DNA of 64,000 bases from Clostridiales bacterium. Its GTDB lineage: Bacteria; Bacillota; Clostridia; Lachnospirales; Lachnospiraceae. The position numbers and the translations under genes are program-made. This document shows, in pieces, positions 16,661 to 24,693 of the stretch. Positions within the stretch are counted from its first letter, which is position 1; each line of letters opens with the position of its first letter. Under the pieces are notes generated by a model that saw nothing but the letters and a program-made list of their open reading frames with translations, made no database searches and was not told the DNA's origin. The stretch is from the NCBI GenBank assembly GCA_012735495.1, contig JAAYHD010000044.1, positions 27,060 through 91,059 of the forward strand, written 5' to 3'.

Positions 16661-17974
16661 CTAATAATTCAATACCGCATCCAGAAAAGACCGTCCATCA
16701 GATTTTACAATACAGATTTTGGTTTGTAAAGCGTTTTCAATGTCATCAACCGTTACGTCGTCAAGCAGCACGGTTTCGCCATGGCGAAGCAGGACCTCGG
16801 GAAGCAGCAGGCAATCACCCAGGTTTTTGCCCTTAAGCTGGTTAATAATATCGGTACCGGTCAAAAGTCCCGCAACGGTTATGTTATCTCCGAAATAATC
16901 ATTTATTATAGTATATATATAAAGATTTATATTAGGGAACATACCTGTTATTTCTTTTGCCATCTGTTCTAAAAACGGTGCGGCAAGAACACCTGTGGCT
17001 ATGGATAATTTCTTGGCTCTGCCGTCACCCTTTGTGTTTTTCAAGCTTAAGCGAAACTCATCCATAAATGACCGCACAAGTCCCACCCCGTTTTCAATCT
17101 GCGGGTATCCCTCATAGGACTGCTCGTCTGGTATGGGAAGCCCCGCCTTTATATACCATTCGTCAGCACAATAAATAAACCTTGTTCCATAATGGTTAAG
17201 GAAAATATTCTGCCAGCGGCGGACGGTTTCAATTACCTCGACGGCATCTTCACGGGTGAACGGTTCAAGAGGGATCAGTTTCTCCCTGTATTTTGTAAGC
17301 CCCACGGGCACAACCGAAACGCTTTTCATCTCGGGAAGCAGCGCGGCAAGGTCATGAATGGTTTTCTCAAGCTCCTCCTTGTCATTCCAACCCTTGCAGA
17401 GCACAATCTGTCCGTTTAGCTCAATGCCTGCTTCTTTAAGTTTGTACATCTTTGAAAGGGAACTGCCCGCAAACCGGTTGTTAAGCATCCTGCATCTGAG
17501 CTCTTCATTTGTGGTATGGATTGATATGTTAATTGGAGACAGCTTGTAAAATATTATCCGGTCGAGTTCTTCATCGCTTAAGTTGGTCAATGTAATATAA
17601 TTTCCCTGAAGAAATGAGAGCCTTGCGTCGTCATCCTTAAAATACAGGGTTTCCCTCATATTCGGGGGCATCTGGTCAATGAAGCAGAAAATGCATTTAT
17701 TCCTGCAGGACTTGTAAGAGTCCATCAGGCCTTCTTCGAATACCAGGCCCAAATCGTCATCATAGTCCTTTTCTATTTCAAACTCCCATTCTTCACCGTC
17801 GGACTTTTGTATCAGGACGGTTATGAATTCATCCTTTACCAGGTAATGATAATCAAGAACGTCCCTAATTTCAGTGCCGTTTATGGAAACGAGACGGTCA
17901 CCTGCGGCTATTCCAAGCTCCTCCGCTATGCTTCCCGATTCAACGGTTTGTATTACATGTGATTTATTCTTCAT
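16661..17974 (-). CDS. DUF512 protein with PDZ and radical SAM-like domains
   Basis: The 437-residue protein starts with a PDZ-like domain (ESGSIAEELGIAAGDRLVSING). A radical-SAM cysteine cluster follows, CRNKCIFC, about residues 87-94, within SCRNKCIFCFIDQMP, and then a C-terminal DUF512 domain (about residues 280-430). Family members are widespread in anaerobic Firmicutes, often next to der as here; the substrate is unknown. The start is the ATG at 17972-17974 with GGAG six bases upstream; a TTG four codons earlier overlaps that ribosome binding site and is less likely. It is in the same strand run as pgeF and der. Confidence 0.9.
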   Translation of the reverse strand: MKNKSHVIQTVESGSIAEELGIAAGDRLVSINGTEIRDVLDYHYLVKDEFITVLIQKSDGEEWEFEIEKDYDDDLGLVFEEGLMDSYKSCRNKCIFCFIDQMPPNMRETLYFKDDDARLSFLQGNYITLTNLSDEELDRIIFYKLSPINISIHTTNEELRCRMLNNRFAGSSLSKMYKLKEAGIELNGQIVLCKGWNDKEELEKTIHDLAALLPEMKSVSVVPVGLTKYREKLIPLEPFTREDAVEVIETVRRWQNIFLNHYGTRFIYCADEWYIKAGLPIPDEQSYEGYPQIENGVGLVRSFMDEFRLSLKNTKGDGRAKKLSIATGVLAAPFLEQMAKEITGMFPNINLYIYTIINDYFGDNITVAGLLTGTDIINQLKGKNLGDCLLLPEVLLRHGETVLLDDVTVDDIENALQTKICIVKSDGRSFLDAVLNY

Positions 17975-17998
17975 AAATATCTCCAATCTGCCATTACG

Positions 17999-18853
17999 CT
18001 AATCCTTGATGGCAAGAAATGCGGCGAGGCTGCCGCGCTTTCCGCCCGTTTTTCTGTGGGAGAACAGAATTTCATGGTTGCATGCGGTGCAAACCCCGCT
18101 GATATGGATGTTTTCATGCTTAAGACCCGCCTTAAGCAGCAGCCTTCGGTTTGCCTCCCAAAGATCAAGCCGGTATTTGCCGCCGCCTTTGTTTAAAAGA
18201 ACGGGGTTATTGCCGTCTTCAACCATTATATTATTTATTTCCTTGAACCTATCAGCCACGTCTTTGCCGACCTCATAGCAACCGGCGCATATGGAAGGAC
18301 CGATGACCGATACTATATCCTCCGGGTTGCTGCCGAAGGCCTTGTTCATCTCATAAACGGTTTTCGGGCCAATCCGGCCTGCTGTTCCCTTCCATCCCGC
18401 GTGGGAAAGGCCGATTGCCTTCCGAACGGGATCGACGAAGAAAATTGGAACACAATCGGCATACCTGGTGACCAGTGTTACCCCGGGCGTGTTTGTTATC
18501 AGGCCGTCTATTTCCGAGTAATCCCTCGGATTAATAAACCCTTTGCCCCTGTCAACGAAATTAACCAGGCGGATATTGGTTTTATGGACCTGATCCGAGA
18601 ATACCATGGATTCCGGCTCGACACCGATGCTCTCCGCTATTCGGATGAAATTCTCCTTAATTTTTTCCGGATCATCCTGGTAAGGTGACGAGCCCGAAGC
18701 AAGATTTAATGAAGAAAACATACCGGAGCTCACACCGCCCAACTTGGTTGAAAAAGCATGGATTATGAAGGGTATGTTCTTTAACGGCAGGAATTCCAGG
18801 TAAGGCACCCTGCCGGAATTATTAAGCCTTGTAATATGGTTTTCTATCAACAT
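17999..18853 (-). CDS. pgeF: Peptidoglycan editing factor PgeF (DUF152/YfiH family)
   Basis: The 284-residue protein belongs to the multicopper-oxidase-like DUF152 family, whose E. coli member YfiH removes wrongly incorporated amino acids from UDP-MurNAc precursors. Metal or substrate site blocks are visible: SDQVHKTNI, TRYADCVPIFF, LSHAGWKGTAGRI and GPSICAGCYEVG. Length is near the family norm. The ATG chosen (18851-18853) has AGGAAGG upstream and lies just past the yraN stop; a longer reading to 18883 would overlap yraN. The activity in Clostridia is inferred from the family. Confidence 0.9.
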   Translation of the reverse strand: MLIENHITRLNNSGRVPYLEFLPLKNIPFIIHAFSTKLGGVSSGMFSSLNLASGSSPYQDDPEKIKENFIRIAESIGVEPESMVFSDQVHKTNIRLVNFVDRGKGFINPRDYSEIDGLITNTPGVTLVTRYADCVPIFFVDPVRKAIGLSHAGWKGTAGRIGPKTVYEMNKAFGSNPEDIVSVIGPSICAGCYEVGKDVADRFKEINNIMVEDGNNPVLLNKGGGKYRLDLWEANRRLLLKAGLKHENIHISGVCTACNHEILFSHRKTGGKRGSLAAFLAIKD

Positions 18854-18866
18854 AATGCCTGCCTTC

Positions 18867-19220
18867 CTATAATATGCCTTCAAATGCGTTCTTAATCAGC
18901 GTATATTCATTGTCAAGTATTAATACCGTATCAAAACGGCACGGGGTTTCCAGGGAAAGCTTGTGATAATTTAAATAGCCAAGTGCCGTCCGGACTATTC
19001 TCCTTCTTTTCCTGGTATCCACCGCCTCGGACGGGAAACCGTATCCGCTTCCCGAGCGGTATTTAACCTCGATAAAGCAAAGATATCCGTCGGATTCTCC
19101 GATTATATCGATCTCTCCGGCCTTGTTTCGGAAATTCATATCCAGTATTTTATATCCCTGCCCGGCAAGAAATTCTGCGGCACTGTGTTCGTACCTTGAG
19201 CCTACCTCTCTTTTGTTCAA
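18867..19220 (-). CDS. YraN family (UPF0102) nuclease-fold protein
   Basis: This 117-residue protein has the compact restriction-endonuclease-like fold of UPF0102. The motifs E-x8-G-KILDMNFRNKAGEIDIIG and CFIEVKYR give the D...E-x-K arrangement seen in nuclease active sites (E36, D38, E52, K54 approximately). No clear biochemical role is established for the family. It commonly neighbours rnhB and rbgA in Firmicutes, as here. It follows the FlhB-like gene by 13 bases on the same strand. Confidence 0.9.
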   Translation of the reverse strand: MNKREVGSRYEHSAAEFLAGQGYKILDMNFRNKAGEIDIIGESDGYLCFIEVKYRSGSGYGFPSEAVDTRKRRRIVRTALGYLNYHKLSLETPCRFDTVLILDNEYTLIKNAFEGIL

Positions 19221-19233
19221 AAATCTTCATCCT

Positions 19234-19545
19234 TTAACCAAGTATTTTCTCTTTTATTTTATCCATCCTGTCTACAAATACAAGGATTTCGGCAACAATT
19301 TCATACAGCTCGGGCGGAATGTACGAACCAAGCTCCATTTTTGAAAGGGTTTCCGCCAACGCTTCGTCCTTATGAACGGGAATATCGGCTTCATGGGCCT
19401 TTTCTATGATTTTTTCAGCAAGATAGCCCTTTCCCGAGGCGATAATTTTAGGCGCTGTTTCCGCCGGGTCATAGGACAGGGCTACGGCTGTTTTTTTCAT
19501 GTCCGGATTTTTACCGGTCCCATTATTCCTGTTAACCTGTTTCAT
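19234..19545 (-). CDS. Orphan FlhB C-terminal domain protein (YlqH-like)
   Basis: The 103-residue product resembles only the cytoplasmic C-terminal domain of FlhB/EscU export switch proteins. It has AVALSYDPAETAPKIIASGKGYLAEKIIEKA, VHKDEALAETL and PPELYEIVAEIL. The Asn-Pro-Thr-His autocleavage motif of true FlhB is not present; the corresponding place reads SYDPAE. The membrane domain is missing and no flagellar export gene is in the window. B. subtilis ylqH lies in the same genomic context (rnhB-ylqG-ylqH). The start is the ATG at 19543-19545 behind GGAGG at 19552-19556. Function unknown. Confidence 0.85.
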   Translation of the reverse strand: MKQVNRNNGTGKNPDMKKTAVALSYDPAETAPKIIASGKGYLAEKIIEKAHEADIPVHKDEALAETLSKMELGSYIPPELYEIVAEILVFVDRMDKIKEKILG

Positions 19546-19655
19546 TGCCATCCTCCGTTATTTGCTGTTTAAAGTATTAACTGCCATTATATGGTTATTC
19601 TGCCTTAATGCATTTTATTATGCCGTTATTCTACTGTCCGAAGGATAAGCCGTCA

Positions 19656-20450
19656 TCAATCCAGGTAGTTTTTAATGAAGCTCATCCTGTGAATGGGCGT
19701 GGGTCCAAGCCTTTTTATCGCATCAATATGCTGTTTTGAACCGTAACCCTTGTTTTCCGCGAAGCCATAGCCGGGAAAAACCTGTTCATAGGCCACCATC
19801 AGTCTGTCCCTGGTAACCTTGGCAATAATGCTGGCCGCGGCTATCGTATAACTTTTTGCATCCCCCTTGATGATGGGGACCTGTGGGACGGATATTCCTG
19901 GTATTTTTACAGCATCAGTTAATATTATATCCGGTTTAACAGTTAGATTGCCTATGGCCTGCCTCATGGCCTCATAGGTTGCCTGGAGTATATTTATCTC
20001 GTCTATTTTATGCGGAGGAACACTGCCTATGCCATATGATACGGCTTGAGACAGAATTTCATCATAAAGCTCCTCACGTTTTTTTTCGGATAATTTCTTG
20101 GAATCATTAATATATGGAATCCTGCAGTCTTTTGGAAGGATAACCGCCGCTGCGACCACGGGGCCCGCAAACGGGCCTCTTCCCACCTCGTCCATACCGC
20201 AGATATATGTACAATCAGCGTATTGCCTTTCAAATGATTTCATTCCGTCAATACGCTCAAGCTCTTTTTCGTATTCCAAAAGCTTTGACCGGTACTGCCT
20301 GCATATTCCCGCAACACCGCTTCTTTCATCCGAGCCGTACCGTTCAAGCAGTTCAGGTAAATCCTCAATTGCTGCCGACATGAACCTGTTTCTTATCTCG
20401 GAAATCTTCTCTAAAGTATTCTCATTCCCGTTTTTCAACTGTATGCACAT
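19656..20450 (-). CDS. rnhB: Ribonuclease HII
   Basis: RNase HII removes single ribonucleotides and primers from DNA. The 264-residue protein has a roughly 65-residue N-terminal extension rich in charged residues. The catalytic core has GMDEVGRGPFAGPVVAAAV (D and E of the active site, around residue 85), NDSKKLSEKKRE, ILTDAVKIPG and SIIAKVTRDRLM. The annotated ATG (20448-20450) directly abuts AAGG, so initiation a few codons later at TTG (20436-20438) is possible. It sits between rbgA and the FlhB-like gene, the usual Firmicute order. Confidence 0.95.
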   Translation of the reverse strand: MCIQLKNGNENTLEKISEIRNRFMSAAIEDLPELLERYGSDERSGVAGICRQYRSKLLEYEKELERIDGMKSFERQYADCTYICGMDEVGRGPFAGPVVAAAVILPKDCRIPYINDSKKLSEKKREELYDEILSQAVSYGIGSVPPHKIDEINILQATYEAMRQAIGNLTVKPDIILTDAVKIPGISVPQVPIIKGDAKSYTIAAASIIAKVTRDRLMVAYEQVFPGYGFAENKGYGSKQHIDAIKRLGPTPIHRMSFIKNYLD

Positions 20451-20483
20451 CCTTGTGGTTTATTTAAAACCGGTAAAAAAGCT

Positions 20484-21365
20484 TTAAACCGGTAACGCTT
20501 CATAGTCCTGCGGAAACTCCAGGGTTATCCCTCCAAGCCTGGCATTTCGAAAATCATCAAGCAGGATGCCGGCAGCTCTGTCTATATCCGGCTCTCCGCC
20601 CTTCATTAAGCAGGAACGCTTAATGGCAATCCGTTCCAGGACCGGAACACAGTCCCTAAGCTCGTTCAAATTCCCGGGAACACCAATACCGTACCTGTTT
20701 TTTATGGAATCCGGATAATGCCTGTCAAGAAAAAGGATTAACTCAAGGGACAACTCTGTTGTCTGAATTATGTCATCATTAATCGAGCCTATAAACGCAA
20801 GCCTCATGCCTGCATTCGGATCCTCGAACTTCGGCCATAATATTCCCGGGGTGTCAAGAAGTTCAATCTTGCTGCTGAGCCTTATCCACTGCTTGCCCTT
20901 TGTTACTCCGGGCTTGTTGCCGGTTTTTGCGGTTGCTCTGCCTACAAAGCTGTTAATGAAGGTGGACTTTCCGACATTGGGTATGCCAACCACCATGGCC
21001 CTTACGGGCCTGTTTAATATGCCCCGCCTTCTGTCTCTCTCAATTTTTGCTTCACAGGCTTTATATACAATGTCCTTGATTTGCTTAACACCCTGTCCGT
21101 CCTTTGAATTAATCAATGCCGCATAAAAGCCCTTTTTTTCAAAATAGCTTTTCCACAACTCATTATATTTCGGGTCGGCCATATCATATTTATTAAGCAG
21201 AAGAACCCTGGATTTGCCCGATGCCAGGGCATCTATATCCGGATTCTTGCTTGATAACGGAATCCTGGCATCCACAAGCTCAATGACCACATCTACAAGC
21301 TTCATGTTCTCCTGCATCATACGCCTGGCTTTTGCCATATGACCTGGATACCACTGTATATTCAT
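20484..21365 (-). CDS. rbgA: Ribosome biogenesis GTPase RbgA (YlqF)
   Basis: RbgA is a circularly permuted GTPase needed for late 50S assembly. The order of motifs is permuted as expected: NKYDMAD (G4) near residue 60, then GIPNVGKSTFIN (G1) near 125 and LDTPGILWP (G3) near 170. The N-terminal IQWYPGHMAKARR signature and a C-terminal RNA-binding region complete it (293 residues). The start is set at the ATG at 21363-21365, which has GAGGAA upstream; the ATG at 21383 has no ribosome binding site. It follows lepB by 49 bases. Confidence 0.96.
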   Translation of the reverse strand: MNIQWYPGHMAKARRMMQENMKLVDVVIELVDARIPLSSKNPDIDALASGKSRVLLLNKYDMADPKYNELWKSYFEKKGFYAALINSKDGQGVKQIKDIVYKACEAKIERDRRRGILNRPVRAMVVGIPNVGKSTFINSFVGRATAKTGNKPGVTKGKQWIRLSSKIELLDTPGILWPKFEDPNAGMRLAFIGSINDDIIQTTELSLELILFLDRHYPDSIKNRYGIGVPGNLNELRDCVPVLERIAIKRSCLMKGGEPDIDRAAGILLDDFRNARLGGITLEFPQDYEALPV

Positions 21366-21414
21366 GCTGTTCCTCATTTCCATAATAGTTATTTACATAA
21401 AAATTTTACGTTTA

Positions 21415-22029
21415 CTATTTCTTGTCCGATCCCGTCGGATTCTTCAGATTAAGCTTGCTTACAAAGTTGAACGGTGAAAGACGGATAACCGCCTTACCTA
21501 TTATTTCGTCCCTTGTAATATTGCCAATACTGGCAAACCGGCTGTCTTCGCTGTAATTCCGGTTATCCCCGAGTACAAAATACTCGTTGTCCTCCAGCAA
21601 AATCTCTTCCGCGGCCAGGCCGTAATTTGCCATTTCGTCGACATTGACAATATCTTCAAGGATTTCCCCGTTGATGTATATTATTCCGTCCTTTATTATT
21701 ACCGTTTCCCCGGGAAGGCCGATAATCCGTTTTATATTGTAATAGCTGTGTTCGTCCCCTCCCTGCTTGAACACAATTACGTCAAACCGCTTCGGATCGG
21801 TGAGCCTGTATGAGAATTTATCAATAATAATCGGGTCGCCGGCAAAAAGGGTCTTTTCCATCGAGCTTCCGATAACATTGGTCTTCTCAATGCAATAATA
21901 CACTATAAAATATGCCAGAAAAATGACTGCCGCTATCTGTGCAGCCCAGATAAAAATCTCGATGCCTATTTTCATTATTGTGGGTTTTCTGCTCTCCCGA
22001 TCGAAATTAAGTGGCATATTGTCAATCAT
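21415..22029 (-). CDS. lepB: Type I signal peptidase (second copy)
   Basis: This second signal peptidase of 204 residues has a membrane segment at about 23-45. Its blocks are VIGSSMEKTLFAGDPIIIDKF (catalytic serine), YYNIKRIIGLPGETVII (lysine) and LGDNRNYSEDSRFASIG. It is clearly divergent from the first copy at 13 kb, so the two are not a recent duplication. The location between rplS and rbgA is the usual one for clostridial lepB. The ATG is close to AGAGGG (one base), so a slightly later ATG at 22017 may also serve. Confidence 0.94.
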   Translation of the reverse strand: MIDNMPLNFDRESRKPTIMKIGIEIFIWAAQIAAVIFLAYFIVYYCIEKTNVIGSSMEKTLFAGDPIIIDKFSYRLTDPKRFDVIVFKQGGDEHSYYNIKRIIGLPGETVIIKDGIIYINGEILEDIVNVDEMANYGLAAEEILLEDNEYFVLGDNRNYSEDSRFASIGNITRDEIIGKAVIRLSPFNFVSKLNLKNPTGSDKK

Positions 22030-22113
22030 CCCTCTTTTCCGGATTCATATATAAGAAATGATAACATAGTTTTAATAATTAGAACACTGTTTTTACATAA
22101 AAAATCAGGAGAA

Positions 22114-22150
22114 AAGGGACACCGGAAATGCCTAAAAACCGGTGTCCCTT
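22114..22150 (-). terminator. Intrinsic terminator after rplS
   Basis: A 12-bp GC-rich perfect repeat (AAGGGACACCGG / CCGGTGTCCCTT) with a 13-base loop lies 24 bases past the rplS stop. On the minus strand it is followed by TTCTCCTGATTTTTT. It should separate the ribosomal transcript from lepB-rbgA. Confidence 0.8.
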
Positions 22151-22173
22151 AATTTTCAAGGTCTCGTTTTTTA

Positions 22174-22521
22174 TTAATGAATAATTTCTTTTACTTTGGC
22201 CTTCTTGCCAACTCTCTGACGCAGATAGAACAGCTTAGCCCTTCTTACCTTACCCTGTCTGACAACCTCTATTCTGTCAATGCTGGGGCTGTGGAGAGGC
22301 CAGGTTCTCTCAACTCCGACGCCGCCGGAAATCTTTCTTACAGTAAAGGTTTCTCTTGCGCCGCCATGCTGTCTCTTAATAACGGTGCCTTCAAATACCT
22401 GTAATCTTTCACGGTTGCCTTCCTTAACCTTTGCATATACCCGAACTGTATCTCCAACCTTAAAGTTGGTGATATTATTCTTCATCTGCTCTTTTTCGAT
22501 TTCTCTGATAATATCGTTCAT
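22174..22521 (-). CDS. rplS: 50S ribosomal protein L19
   Basis: L19 sits at the 30S-50S interface. The 115-residue product has the expected length and signatures: [47 protein letters not shown] and the basic C-terminus [23 protein letters not shown]. The start ATG has TAGGAGG upstream. It is downstream of trmD, the normal rimM-trmD-rplS order, but a separate promoter and a structured leader sit in the 127-base gap, so it can be transcribed alone. Confidence 0.99.
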   Translation of the reverse strand: MNDIIREIEKEQMKNNITNFKVGDTVRVYAKVKEGNRERLQVFEGTVIKRQHGGARETFTVRKISGGVGVERTWPLHSPSIDRIEVVRQGKVRRAKLFYLRQRVGKKAKVKEIIH

Positions 22522-22543
22522 TTCTTGACCTCCTATAATACTA

Positions 22544-22595
22544 GATGTTCATTATACAAAAGCGTATAAGAGGACCATCCGTCTCACAACATGTT
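22544..22595 (-). ncRNA. Candidate L19 autoregulatory leader
   Basis: The 5' untranslated region of rplS folds into a stem closed by GATG (22576-22579) / CATC (22544-22547). An inner perfect stem TTATAC / GTATAA (22564-22569, 22552-22557) is capped by a 6-base loop. L19 leader RNAs are known upstream of rplS in Firmicutes and are thought to bind L19; position and the GAGACGGATGGTC segment agree with that, but I did not compare it with the family model. Confidence 0.45.
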
Positions 22596-22624
22596 ACTTT
22601 ACCATATAAATATATATTAAGCAA
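22596..22624 (-). promoter_or_regulatory. Candidate promoter of rplS
   Basis: TTGCTT (22619-22624) and TAAAGT (22596-22601) are 17 bases apart on the minus strand, right before the structured rplS leader. Both hexamers match the consensus at four of six bases. Confidence 0.5.
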
Positions 22625-22648
22625 GTATTTTTTTATATTTTTCGGTGT

Positions 22649-23428
22649 TTATGAGTATATATCGAAGTTCTTCTGGAATATGAGCCTGGTAAGGTATTCC
22701 CTTTCCTCTTCGGTCAGCACGGCGTTCTCGAGCAAGTCCGGACGCCTTTCGTATGTCCGGGCTATCGATTGCTGCCTTCTGAATTCCTCTATCTTTGCAT
22801 GATGACCGGACAAAAGGACCTCGGGAACCCTTCTTCCCATGAATACCTCCGGACGGGTATACTGGGGATATTCCAGGAGATTATCCTTGAAGGATTCGAA
22901 TTCCGCCGAGGCTTCATTGCTGAGGACACCGGGCACAAGCCTTGCTATGGCGTCTATAAGAACCATGGCGGGCAGTTCACCGCCCGTAAGAACATAATCC
23001 CCTATGGAGATATAATCCGTCACGATCATTTCAAGCACTCGCTCATCAATTCCTTCATAATGGCCGCAAAGGATTATCAAATCCTCCTCCTGGGAAAGCT
23101 CATAAGCCATGTTCTGGTTAAATACATAGCCTTGAGGGGTCACATAGACAACCCGGGGCTTTTTGAAACTGCCCGGATCATCCTTTGACAGCTTGATGTG
23201 GTTGACCAGGTATCCAAAAGCCTTGTATACCGGTTCAGGCTGAATTACCATGCCTGCTCCTCCGCCGTATGGATAATCGTCCACCCGTTTATGCTTGTCT
23301 TCGGAAAAATCCCTTATATTGACCGTATTTATAGATATTATTCCGTTTTCGACAGCCCTGCCAATTATGCTTATGTTCATACATGCTTCGAACATTTCAG
23401 GAAACAAAGTCATCACATGAAAATTCAT
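22649..23428 (-). CDS. trmD: tRNA (guanine-N1)-methyltransferase TrmD
   Basis: TrmD methylates G37 of tRNAs and prevents +1 frameshifting. The 259-residue protein has the knotted SPOUT fold motifs: [44 protein letters not shown], and [18 protein letters not shown] for SAM binding. The C-terminal domain is basic and the length is normal. It follows rimM by 37 bases, and the pair is coupled in nearly all bacteria. Confidence 0.98.
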   Translation of the reverse strand: MNFHVMTLFPEMFEACMNISIIGRAVENGIISINTVNIRDFSEDKHKRVDDYPYGGGAGMVIQPEPVYKAFGYLVNHIKLSKDDPGSFKKPRVVYVTPQGYVFNQNMAYELSQEEDLIILCGHYEGIDERVLEMIVTDYISIGDYVLTGGELPAMVLIDAIARLVPGVLSNEASAEFESFKDNLLEYPQYTRPEVFMGRRVPEVLLSGHHAKIEEFRRQQSIARTYERRPDLLENAVLTEEEREYLTRLIFQKNFDIYS

Positions 23429-23465
23429 TTATCTCACCGTACCTTTCAGGAGGTTATCCCTTTTC

Positions 23466-23972
23466 TTACATCAGTCCGCTCATCAAATGAACCGTAATTC
23501 TCTTATCGGCCGTGTCTACATCCAGTACGCAGTCGTTAATGAAAGGAAGGAGAATTTCCTTGTCATTCGAAGCCTTTACAACAAGAACGTCATTTGCCGC
23601 AGTGGTAATAACCTCGCTTACAATGCCAAGCTTCAAGCCTTCCTCGGTATATACCTCGGAATCTATCAGGTCAAATATAAAGTACTCATTTTCCTTCAGC
23701 CCGATGGCCTGATCCCTGGTTATGAGCAAATCCCTTCCCTTGTACTTTTCGATGTCATTTATATTATCCATGCCTTCAAACTTAAGTATTACAAGCTGCT
23801 TGTAATATTTCACATGCTCTATATTCAAAGGCTTATATTCCCTGCCAAGGTCAAGGTATACCTGCTTTAAATGTTCAAACCTGTTTATGTCGTCGGTGGT
23901 AGGATACACCTTTACTTCGCCCTTTATGCCGTGAGTGGACGTTATTACGCCGACTCTTATAAAATCATCCAT
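23466..23972 (-). CDS. rimM: 16S rRNA processing protein RimM
   Basis: RimM binds the 30S head and S19 during 30S maturation. The 168-residue protein has the N-terminal RimM barrel ([24 protein letters not shown] is characteristic) and a C-terminal PRC-barrel ([21 protein letters not shown] to the end). The conserved [13 protein letters not shown] segment lies near the C-terminus. It is part of the rpsP-khpA-rimM-trmD run. Confidence 0.97.
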   Translation of the reverse strand: MDDFIRVGVITSTHGIKGEVKVYPTTDDINRFEHLKQVYLDLGREYKPLNIEHVKYYKQLVILKFEGMDNINDIEKYKGRDLLITRDQAIGLKENEYFIFDLIDSEVYTEEGLKLGIVSEVITTAANDVLVVKASNDKEILLPFINDCVLDVDTADKRITVHLMSGLM

Positions 23973-24090
23973 GCATTATACCCCGTTTGCTTTATTTATG
24001 CCTGTGCTGAATTATCTTATTCATGTCACCGGCTGGAAGAAATGAATAAATAGGCTGTCATAAATAATATTTACAACAGCCTAAGCAATG

Positions 24091-24321
24091 CTACTGCATA
24101 ATCTCAACCATTACCTTTTTGTCATCCTTGGTTGCGGCTGCCTTGACAACCGTACGTATGGACTTGGCTATGCGGCCCTGTTTGCCTATAACCTTGCCCA
24201 TATCATCCGGCGCAACCTTAAGAGTGATGGTAACGGTCTTATCATTTTCTTCTTCCGTTACTACAACCTCTTCGGGATGATCAACGAGTGATTTTGCGAT
24301 TACTTCAACCAATTCCTTCAT
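24091..24321 (-). CDS. khpA: KH-domain RNA-binding protein KhpA (YlqC)
   Basis: The 76-residue protein is a single KH domain. The GKVIGKQGRIAKSIRTVV segment holds the GxxG RNA-contact loop (GKQG). KhpA pairs with KhpB/Jag and affects small-RNA and cell-division control in Gram-positives. The gene lies between rpsP and rimM, its conserved place. The start ATG at 24319-24321 follows GGAGG; the longer reading to 24351 is unsupported. Confidence 0.95.
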   Translation of the reverse strand: MKELVEVIAKSLVDHPEEVVVTEEENDKTVTITLKVAPDDMGKVIGKQGRIAKSIRTVVKAAATKDDKKVMVEIMQ

Positions 24322-24376
24322 ATTAACCTCCATGCTGCCTGGCAACAGCAATCAAAACCAGCTTAGTGACGGTTAA

Positions 24377-24619
24377 TTACAGGATACCTGCAATCTTGAA
24401 AATCTTGCTGACGGTATCCGTAGGCTGAGCACCGTTAGCCAACCATTTCTTTGCAGCTTCCTCATTTACGTTGAAAACGCTCGGATTCTTGGTAGGATCA
24501 TAGGTGCCGATTTCTTCGATAAACTTACCGTCTCTTGGAGACCTGGAATCAGCAACAACAATTCTATAGAAAGGAGCCTTCTTTTGACCCATTCTCTTTA
24601 ACCTGATCTTAACTGCCAT
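24377..24619 (-). CDS. rpsP: 30S ribosomal protein S16
   Basis: S16 is a primary-binding small-subunit protein. The 80-residue product begins [20 protein letters not shown] and contains [21 protein letters not shown], and it is the usual length. The start (24617-24619) has a GGAGGTG site; an upstream extension of 22 codons is not part of the gene. It is encoded between ffh and khpA as in other Firmicutes. Confidence 0.99.
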   Translation of the reverse strand: MAVKIRLKRMGQKKAPFYRIVVADSRSPRDGKFIEEIGTYDPTKNPSVFNVNEEAAKKWLANGAQPTDTVSKIFKIAGIL

Positions 24620-24693
24620 GTTTTCACCTCCTTGATAGTGATAATTATATAAAAATGTTATCAGCCTCATAAACAGCCGTAACATTTATCAGC

